DNA of 6,373 bases, from the NCBI GenBank assembly GCA_018821745.1, contig JAHJLU010000437.1, forward strand, positions 1 to 6,373. Reading direction: 5' to 3'. How positions within the stretch are numbered: the first letter of the stretch is position 1; the number at the start of each line of letters is the position of its first letter. Positions 1 through 4,203 of this stretch are shown here, in pieces. The position numbers were made by a program, and so were the translations under genes. This DNA is from Myxococcota bacterium (GTDB taxonomy: Bacteria > Myxococcota_A > Polyangia > HGW-17). The notes beneath the pieces were generated by a model that saw only the letters and a list, made by a program, of their open reading frames with translations, made no database searches and was not told the DNA's origin.

Positions 1-762
1 GAGGCAAACATTGCACTGGGCTGTGGAGACTTTCATCTGTGTGTTCACAGAACCGACCAGAAGGTGTGGTGCCTTGGATACAACGACATGGGGCAACTGG
101 GAAACAACTCCACCGAGATGAGCGATGTGCTTGTCCAGGTGTTCGAGTTGACGGAGGTTGAGGCTATTTCCCTCTCCGGCTATCATTCCTGCGCGCTGAA
201 ATCGGACATGACCGTGTGGTGCTGGGGGGCAAATGAGAGCGGGCAGCTGGGTAACGGGACCACGGCGAACGGCTTGGCACCCACCCCGGTTACAGGGGAG
301 AACGGTACAAACTCCATAGCGGCTGGAGTTTCCCACACCTGTCTGGTGAGGATTGACGGCACGGCAGCCTGCTTTGGCAGCAACTATCTGGGCAATCTGG
401 GGGACGGAACGAACACCTCCAGTGATCTCCCCGTGGTGGTGACAAATATGGAGGACGCCTACCTGCTCGCGGCGGGGTCTGGTCACACCTGTGCGCTCCG
501 GGCCGGCGGCACAGTCGGGTGCTGGGGTTACAACGATGTGGGACAGCTTGGGACTGGCAACAACGTCGATTCCTTGACCTGGCTTCCAATCCCGGAGTTT
601 GACAGCGTCGCTGCCCTCTCCGCCGGAGGGCAGGTCCAGGGAGAAGGACACACCTGCGCGGTCAAGATTGACGGGACCTTGTGGTGCTGGGGTGATAATA
701 CCTACGGACAAGTGGGGGACGGGTCCACAACCAACCGGTACAGCCCCGTAGAAGTCCACTGA
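1..762 (+). CDS. RCC1-repeat beta-propeller protein, C-terminal part (5' end outside window)
   Basis: The frame is open from the first base, giving 253 visible residues to a TGA stop; the start lies upstream of the window. Five RCC1-type blades are visible, each built as G-x-x-H-[TS/L]-C-x-[LV] ... W/A/G-C-[WLF]-G-x-N-x-x-G-[QN]-[LV]-G-[DNT]-G/N. In each blade one Cys follows the His and a second sits about ten residues later just before the W/F/L-G, suggesting a disulfide per blade and hence an exported protein. The last blade ends in 'YSPVEVH', a usual end for an RCC1 strand, so the C-terminus looks intact. RCC1 propellers normally have about seven blades, so at least two blades and any signal or N-terminal domain are probably missing at left. 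In eukaryotes RCC1 is a Ran exchange factor; bacterial members are mostly surface or secreted proteins of unknown role, and no exchange activity should be assumed. It resembles the propeller part of the gene at 4204-5994 but is a diverged paralogue. It is convergent with the next gene. Confidence 0.9.
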   Translation, partial: EANIALGCGDFHLCVHRTDQKVWCLGYNDMGQLGNNSTEMSDVLVQVFELTEVEAISLSGYHSCALKSDMTVWCWGANESGQLGNGTTANGLAPTPVTGENGTNSIAAGVSHTCLVRIDGTAACFGSNYLGNLGDGTNTSSDLPVVVTNMEDAYLLAAGSGHTCALRAGGTVGCWGYNDVGQLGTGNNVDSLTWLPIPEFDSVAALSAGGQVQGEGHTCAVKIDGTLWCWGDNTYGQVGDGSTTNRYSPVEVH

Positions 763-780
763 CTCAGATAACTTTCAAAT

Positions 781-804
781 CCACGTGTATTCTTCGGCAC
801 GTGG
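781..804. terminator. Inverted repeat between convergent genes, weak bidirectional terminator candidate
   Basis: CCACGTG at 781-787 and CACGTGG at 798-804 form a perfect 7-bp stem with a 10-base loop, 19 bases past the stop of the plus-strand RCC1 gene. No T-run follows on the plus strand. On the minus strand the stem is followed by a short ATTTG stretch only. Its position between two convergent genes (stops at 762 and 906) suits a terminator, but the missing U-tract means it could equally be a CACGTG palindromic protein site or chance. Confidence 0.3.
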
Positions 805-905
805 GAAAATGGCCGGGGGGAAAACGAGAGGATCCCCATTGACGATGGAAGCTCTTCTCAGACCAGACACAACTCCCCACCAGGTCTCTCAATAATTTTT
901 ATCTG

Positions 906-1409
906 TTACTTTTTCAGGGTCCAGGCGGCGGGTTTTGTGATCTTGCTGCACCGGTGGGCAACACATCGGGCTTCGTACTCGAAGCGGTTGCGTGGACATC
1001 TGTAGAGAGGGCAGTCAAGTTTGATGCCGTTACAGCACTCCCGCTGTCGATCTTTTAGGGATTCCAGAAGCTTTTGTGTGTAAACCCACCGCTGATTGCA
1101 GCCGTGGTCACAGCAGCTGCCCGTGACGGTATTGGAAATGACGCAGTCACTGTCTTTTTGGCAGGTGAGGAGGTCAGTGGAGGGCATCAGCGGGGGAAAA
1201 CGCATGAATTTGTCCGCGCGGCAGGTGGATGCGCTCTTCATCTGCTCCGTGGTCATCGGACTCGTTGACCCGGAAGTCATGGTTTCCAAAGAGCCAGCGC
1301 TGTTGATGGTCGTGCCAGGAGGAGACTGGGACTGGGACTCGGAGCTCCGGGCGCAGCCCAGGAGGGCGGATAAGAGGACCAAAACAAGGGTGAGGGTCAG
1401 TGTGCGCAA
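906..1409 (-). CDS. Small cysteine-rich lipoprotein, function unknown
   Basis: 167 residues, starting at TTG (1409-1407). A strong GGGAGGT lies 6 bases upstream, and an in-frame stop lies a few codons further up, so TTG is the only credible start. Residues 1-19 form a lipoprotein signal ending in L-L-G-C19 with Ala at +2, which suggests the outer membrane. Residues 20-60 are a Ser/Thr/Gln-rich linker without cysteines. The domain from about 63 to 154 holds 12 cysteines (63, 83, 89, 99, 100, 104, 125, 126, 133, 138, 149, 154), an even number that fits six disulfides. The pattern C-x2-D-x-D-C-V ... G-x-C-C-x3-C ... R-C-V-x-x-R-C resembles small Cys-rich secreted proteins I recall from myxobacteria, though I cannot name a family. 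It follows the basic repeat protein gene on the same strand after a 124-base gap and has its own likely promoter (1439-1467). It is probably a disulfide-stabilised surface protein; substrate or partner is unknown. Confidence 0.85.
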   Translation of the reverse strand: MRTLTLTLVLVLLSALLGCARSSESQSQSPPGTTINSAGSLETMTSGSTSPMTTEQMKSASTCRADKFMRFPPLMPSTDLLTCQKDSDCVISNTVTGSCCDHGCNQRWVYTQKLLESLKDRQRECCNGIKLDCPLYRCPRNRFEYEARCVAHRCSKITKPAAWTLKK

Positions 1410-1415
1410 GATTCT

Positions 1416-1422
1416 ACCTCCC
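1416..1422 (-). promoter_or_regulatory. Ribosome binding site deciding the TTG start
   Basis: The minus strand reads GGGAGGT here, 6 bases before TTG at 1409. No ATG or GTG in the frame has comparable support, and the TTG start gives a complete lipoprotein signal peptide. Confidence 0.75.
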
Positions 1423-1438
1423 GGTTGCAGTTATCAGA

Positions 1439-1467
1439 AATATCACTGAAAAGTGTTTGTGTGGCAA
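1439..1467 (-). promoter_or_regulatory. Likely sigma-70-type promoter for the Cys-rich lipoprotein gene
   Basis: On the minus strand TTGCCA (1467-1462, 5 of 6 to consensus) and GATATT (1444-1439, 4 of 6) are separated by exactly 17 bases. Transcription would start near 1432, leaving a leader of about 20 bases containing the ribosome binding site. This suggests the gene can be transcribed independently of the upstream gene at 1534-2100. Confidence 0.45.
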
Positions 1468-1533
1468 GTGGATTCTAGTGGCCGGGGGCAACGGACGGGA
1501 GAGGTGAGGTGAGGATCGGCGGGTTCAGAGGGA

Positions 1534-2100
1534 TTACCTGCGGCCACGGCGGGAGGAACTGGTGCCGCGGCTGGTGGTTCTGGCACTGCGGCGGGAGGAA
1601 CTGGTGCCGCGGCGGGAGGAACTGGTGCCGCGGCTGGTGGTTCTGGTACTGCGCCGGGAGGAACTGGCGCTGCGGCTGGCGGCTCTGCGGGCTGGAGCCC
1701 TTTTGGCCACGTACCGGACCGGGCGCTTGGCCGGGGCGCGTTTCACCACCACGGGGCGCCTATTGGTGTAGTGGGGTCGGGTGCTGATCACCACGGGCCT
1801 TCTGACGTAGTGTGGCCGGCTGTTGACCACCACGGGGCGGTAAGAGACCACGGTCCTGGTGGTGACGCGGGAGGCCCTGATGTCCTCGATGCACTGGTCA
1901 AAGGTCTCCTGTTTCTCAACCGGACTTGCGATGAAGCGGGTCTCGAAGTTGCACTGATCAATGTCGGCGCTGGTGATATATCCCGGGACGGTGACGGTGG
2001 TGTAAACGTTTTTGTATACGACCTTCCTTGCCTGAGCGTCGCTCAAGGTGAGAGTGAGAGCAAAAGAGAAAAGTAATGAAAGGGTAACTGTGCGTGCCAT
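1534..2100 (-). CDS. Exported, highly basic repeat protein with Ser/Arg-rich tail
   Basis: 188 residues from ATG at 2100. A start ten codons upstream (2130) is possible, but AGGAGGT sits 5 bases before the 2100 ATG, and this start gives a clean signal peptide: basic n-region, hydrophobic core (residues 5-19), and A-Q-A at 22-24 as a signal peptidase I site. Residues 25-75 form the only globular-looking part, with two D-Q-C motifs (Cys50 and Cys70) that may pair. Residues 88-126 contain three copies of an R-P-V-V unit, two of them continuing to R-P-H-Y. Residues 120-138 are Lys/Arg/Ala/Pro-rich. From 143 to the end there are six heptapeptides of two types, RGTSSSR-like and R-S-[TA]-R-T-T-S. 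Acidic residues are nearly all before residue 75, so the tail is strongly cationic. It may bind an anionic surface polymer, lipopolysaccharide or extracellular nucleic acid; this is inference from charge only. I recognise no family. The gene is divergent from the LRR lipoprotein gene. Confidence 0.8.
   Translation of the reverse strand: MARTVTLSLLFSFALTLTLSDAQARKVVYKNVYTTVTVPGYITSADIDQCNFETRFIASPVEKQETFDQCIEDIRASRVTTRTVVSYRPVVVNSRPHYVRRPVVISTRPHYTNRRPVVVKRAPAKRPVRYVAKRAPARRAASRSASSSRRSTRTTSRGTSSSRRGTSSSRRSARTTSRGTSSSRRGRR
1549..1689 (-). repeat. 21-bp tandem repeat array of two alternating unit types (A B A A B A' B')
   Basis: The plus strand divides into consecutive 21-base units: 1549-1569 (A), 1570-1590 (B), 1591-1611 (A), 1612-1632 (A), 1633-1653 (B), 1654-1674 (A', diverged) and a 15-base partial B' at 1675-1689. 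The three A units are identical, and the two B units differ by one base. The unit is seven codons and in frame with the gene on the minus strand, so A encodes RGTSSSR and B encodes R-S-[TA]-R-T-T-S. Near-identity points to recent expansion by slippage or unequal exchange; changes in copy number would keep the reading frame. Confidence 0.9.
1723..1839 (-). repeat. Three diverged copies of an R-P-V-V / R-P-H-Y coding unit
   Basis: Residues 88-100, 101-114 and 115-126 of the exported basic protein align as R-P-V-V-[VI]-x-[ST]-R-P-H-Y-x-x; the third copy is degraded to R-P-V-V-V-K-R-A-P. In the DNA this appears as a recurring CACCACGGG-type string on the plus strand. These units are longer and more diverged than the heptads beside them and so look older. 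Confidence 0.75.
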
Positions 2101-2105
2101 GATGC

Positions 2106-2112
2106 ACCTCCT
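2106..2112 (-). promoter_or_regulatory. Ribosome binding site deciding the start at 2100
   Basis: The minus strand reads AGGAGGT 5 bases before ATG 2100. This favours the internal methionine over the in-frame upstream start at 2130, which would place extra polar and basic residues in front of the signal peptide. Confidence 0.8.
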
Positions 2113-2180
2113 GCCCTTCTCTTGGCGCAAGCCCCGTGCCCAACTGCATGCCAGACTTCCCGGCGGTTCAGAAAAAAACA

Positions 2181-2209
2181 GATATAACCCCTTGTAAAGA
2201 CTGTTTAAA
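2181..2209 (-). promoter_or_regulatory. Possible promoter for the exported basic protein gene
   Basis: On the minus strand TTTAAA (2209-2204, 4 of 6) and TATATC (2186-2181, 4 of 6) are spaced by 17 bases, flanked upstream by T/A-rich sequence that could act as an UP element. The leader would be about 70 bases. The AT-rich setting makes chance matches likely. Confidence 0.3.
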
Positions 2210-2433
2210 AAAATATTGGCAGAAAATACAGCAAAAATTCAGGAGAGAGCAATCTCAAAAAAATGGCCAAATGTAAAAGTCTGTAATCCCAATGGCTTAT
2301 ATAATCGGAAAGGTGGAGGAAGAAAAAAAAGTTCGAGACCATGGAACCTTTTTGGGACCCGGTGATCTGGTAAAATCCGTTGACAATGCGGGTGTAAACC
2401 ACCGTGAATTAGCCGATGTGAGAACAGATTGGA

Positions 2434-2494
2434 GAGGATTTCCTTGGCACCAGACGGCCCGGTGCCAGCAGCTTCTCCGGGCCGCGAAATCCTC
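2434..2494. promoter_or_regulatory. Nested inverted repeat with an alternative inner hairpin upstream of the LRR gene
   Basis: An outer 9-bp perfect pair, GAGGATTTC (2434-2442) with GAAATCCTC (2486-2494), encloses an 8-bp GC-only pair, CGGCCCGG (2455-2462) with CCGGGCCG (2477-2484), around a 14-base loop. TGGCACC (2445-2451) can instead pair with GGTGCCA (2461-2467) as a 7-bp hairpin that shares bases with the inner stem, so the two inner folds exclude each other. It ends 94 bases before the LRR gene start and has no U-tract, so a simple terminator is unlikely. It could be a structured leader or a DNA site. Whether it is transcribed is unknown. Confidence 0.45.
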
Positions 2495-2578
2495 AATACT
2501 ATATAGGATAAATTCAATCAGACACCAGTTCTGAGGAGATTATTGCGACCGGATTGTGGTAGAAGTACCATTGATTGT

Positions 2579-2583
2579 GGAGG
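2579..2583 (+). promoter_or_regulatory. Ribosome binding site deciding the LRR gene start
   Basis: GGAGG lies 5 bases before ATG 2589. A start eleven codons upstream (GTG at 2556) is open but has no such site and would put an acidic stretch in front of the lipoprotein signal. Confidence 0.8.
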
Positions 2584-2588
2584 CAGCC

Positions 2589-4034
2589 ATGAAAGAATAT
2601 CATTTGGATTCCCTGTTTTACCTGGCGGCGGCAATTTTTCTTTCCGGGTGCTTGCCCCGAGGGACCGGGCAAAAAGAAGAGTACAGCAATGATGAGCAGA
2701 AGCTCAGCGGAAATCGAGGTGGAAACTCACGTGCTGCAGGAAGGCGCCTGGCCCTCGACGCTTATAGTAAATTACAGCGCCGCCCAAAAGAATTTACAGA
2801 CGCGGATCTCGTTCACCTCTCCCATCGCAAAAACCTGTATGTTCTTAATCTGAGCCATACTGCTGTCACGGACGAGGGACTCAAGTCCTTTGCACACTCT
2901 GATAAATTACTCGAGATAGACCTCTCACATACCGCTGCTACAGGAGAGAGCCTGTCATATTTTGGTAACAACACACAGCTCACGTCGTTGAATCTGAGTT
3001 TTATCGCTCTCAAGGATAGCCACCTGGCCCATCTTAAACCCTTCTTGCGATTGAAAAAGCTGTACCTGCAAGGCACCACCATTACGGGCGAGGGGTTTTC
3101 CCATATTGTGCATCTCCCCATTTCCTCGCTGGATCTGCGCACTCTTCCCATAACACCCGAGGGGATGGCGTCAGTGGGGCAGCTACGCAACCTGCAGTTT
3201 CTGCGACTTGGGGGCACACATATTACCGATGCATCCCTGGGCAAACTTGCCGGATGCTCACTCCTGGCAGGGCTCAACCTCTATGACACTAAAGTCACGG
3301 GGAGCGGCCTCAGTGCCCTCGCAACGCTGAAGCACCTGGACAGCGTTCGTCTGCCACCGACATTTACACTCCAGGGAATGCGTGCATTAATGAAGCTTCC
3401 CCACATCAAAAATCTCACCCTCACCGCGCTCCCGGTAACCATTACAGACGCCTGGCTGTTGGCTGCGGCAGGCAACACATACATCGTCACCCTCTATCTG
3501 AACGCAAAAAATATCACTGACAACGGGTTTTCCAGGATCTCTACGCTGACAGGAGTACGATTTGCGAGCATCATAGATGGAGCCCATTTGACCGCGGGAG
3601 CCATTACACAGATAGGCAGGATGCACAGCCTCGAAGGGTTGGTGTTGCCCAAATTCAGGGGGCACAAGGCTGACTGGACAGCACTCGTCTCCATAAAATC
3701 ACTCAAGACCCTCGCGGTGAACCACACGCCAATTCCCCTGTGGGCACTCAAAATATTGGCCGGACACACAAAAATGGAGGGGCTCGCCCTTCGCATTTCC
3801 GACGCCTCACAGGACATCCGGTCAACGCTTGCGCGCTTATCCCACCTTAACCGGCTGGAGATATTCCATAATGCCAAACAGAAGGGCCAAAGCGCCAGGG
3901 GGTCTCAGGGAGCATCACGAATGCGAGAGAGACATTGCATAGTGTTCCCCCCATGGATCCATACACTGAAAAAGCGCCTGGGGAAAACCCGCCTTGTCTA
4001 CAACGGTAATTTCCTGCAATCAGCCTGCCCCTGA
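2589..4034 (+). CDS. Leucine-rich-repeat lipoprotein
   Basis: 481 residues from ATG 2589, chosen because of GGAGG at the right distance and a clean signal. Residues 1-21 are a lipoprotein signal ending in the canonical lipobox L-S-G-C21, with Leu at +2, so outer-membrane anchoring is likely. Residues 22-67 are a charged linker. From about residue 69 to 428 the protein is an LRR solenoid: a partial cap, about 14 full repeats of mostly 24 residues with consensus L-x-x-L-x-L-x-x-T-x-[IV]-T-[DG]-x-G-L-x-x-L, and a final partial. Repeats 9, 11 and 12 are the least regular. After a polar stretch of about 23 residues, the C-terminal part ('LKKRLGKTRLVY') resembles the usual closing segment of such bacterial LRR proteins, so the frame is intact to the end. 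Such solenoids bind proteins or other ligands; no enzymatic motif is seen. Composition is less GC-rich than the neighbouring RCC1 gene. Binding partner unknown. Confidence 0.9.
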   Translation: MKEYHLDSLFYLAAAIFLSGCLPRGTGQKEEYSNDEQKLSGNRGGNSRAAGRRLALDAYSKLQRRPKEFTDADLVHLSHRKNLYVLNLSHTAVTDEGLKSFAHSDKLLEIDLSHTAATGESLSYFGNNTQLTSLNLSFIALKDSHLAHLKPFLRLKKLYLQGTTITGEGFSHIVHLPISSLDLRTLPITPEGMASVGQLRNLQFLRLGGTHITDASLGKLAGCSLLAGLNLYDTKVTGSGLSALATLKHLDSVRLPPTFTLQGMRALMKLPHIKNLTLTALPVTITDAWLLAAAGNTYIVTLYLNAKNITDNGFSRISTLTGVRFASIIDGAHLTAGAITQIGRMHSLEGLVLPKFRGHKADWTALVSIKSLKTLAVNHTPIPLWALKILAGHTKMEGLALRISDASQDIRSTLARLSHLNRLEIFHNAKQKGQSARGSQGASRMRERHCIVFPPWIHTLKKRLGKTRLVYNGNFLQSACP

Positions 4035-4046
4035 AACCCCCAAGGC

Positions 4047-4070
4047 TCGATTTTTTCCGTCGCAAATCGA
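4047..4070 (+). terminator. Weak hairpin after the LRR gene
   Basis: TCGATTT (4047-4053) and AAATCGA (4064-4070) make a 7-bp AT-rich stem with a 10-base loop, starting 12 bases after the stop codon. The T-run lies in the stem and loop instead of after it, so this is a poor intrinsic terminator. Confidence 0.25.
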
Positions 4071-4135
4071 ATACACCGTGTTCAAACTGGCTGTTCGGTC
4101 ATAAAGCATATTGGTTGGCGTCCCTTGTGTGCAAG

Positions 4136-4162
4136 TTGCATTTTCCACTTCCCTGCTATACT
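4136..4162 (+). promoter_or_regulatory. Extended -10 promoter for the Cys-repeat/RCC1 lipoprotein gene
   Basis: TATACT (4157-4162, 5 of 6) is directly preceded by TGC (4154-4156), the extended -10 motif TGn. TTGCAT at 4136-4141 may serve as a -35, but the spacing is short at 15 bases, which extended -10 promoters tolerate. Transcription would begin near 4169, giving a leader of about 35 bases with AGAGGTG at 4193-4199 just before ATG 4204. Confidence 0.55.
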
Positions 4163-4203
4163 ATGAGCGTGAAACATGAACCCCATCATTTCAGAGGTGC
4201 CCC

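Larger units (their letters stand above)
2101..2588. other. Divergent intergenic region, no supported gene
   Basis: 488 bases separate the divergent starts at 2100 and 2589. The part nearest the minus-strand gene (about 2165-2335) is A/T-rich, with A-runs of 7-8 bases on the plus strand at 2172-2178, 2207-2213, 2257-2263 and 2323-2330. From about 2340 composition returns to normal, and a nested inverted repeat lies at 2434-2494. A perfect TTGACA occurs at 2380-2385, but the hexamers 16-18 bases downstream are poor -10 matches, and TACTAT at 2497-2502 lacks a good -35, so the promoter of the LRR gene is not settled. Open frames of 65-92 codons exist on both strands, but none has a ribosome binding site or recognisable protein character. 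Confidence 0.6.

Noticed and set aside
842..905. Possible AGACC/GGTCT hairpin followed by a T-stretch as a plus-strand terminator
   Set aside because: Only a 5-bp stem with an 18-base loop, and the T-stretch is separated from it; too weak to call.
1549..1689. Repeat array considered as CRISPR or attachment-site repeats
   Set aside because: Units are contiguous without spacers, a multiple of three, and lie inside a coding frame that they keep open.
1509..2076. Long plus-strand open frames across the 21-bp repeats, one reading as Gly-Ala-Thr repeats, another as Gly-Arg-Trp-Cys repeats
   Set aside because: A repeat unit divisible by three with no stop keeps several frames open at once. The minus strand has the ribosome binding site, signal peptide and sensible protein; the plus frames have none of these.
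2205..2517. Minus-strand ORFs of 65 and 92 codons, one ending in a Phe/Leu-rich hydrophobic stretch
   Set aside because: The hydrophobic part simply reflects T-rich sequence opposite the A-runs; the starts are GTG and TTG without ribosome binding sites.
2292..2534. 80-codon plus-strand ORF in the divergent intergenic region
   Set aside because: No ribosome binding site before its ATG, no motif, and it runs through the nested inverted repeat.
3881..3990. Suspected frameshift near the end of the LRR gene, where the repeat pattern fades
   Set aside because: The same frame resumes with a typical closing segment (L-K-K-R-L-G-K-T-R-L-V-Y), and the other frames hit stops without better LRR character.
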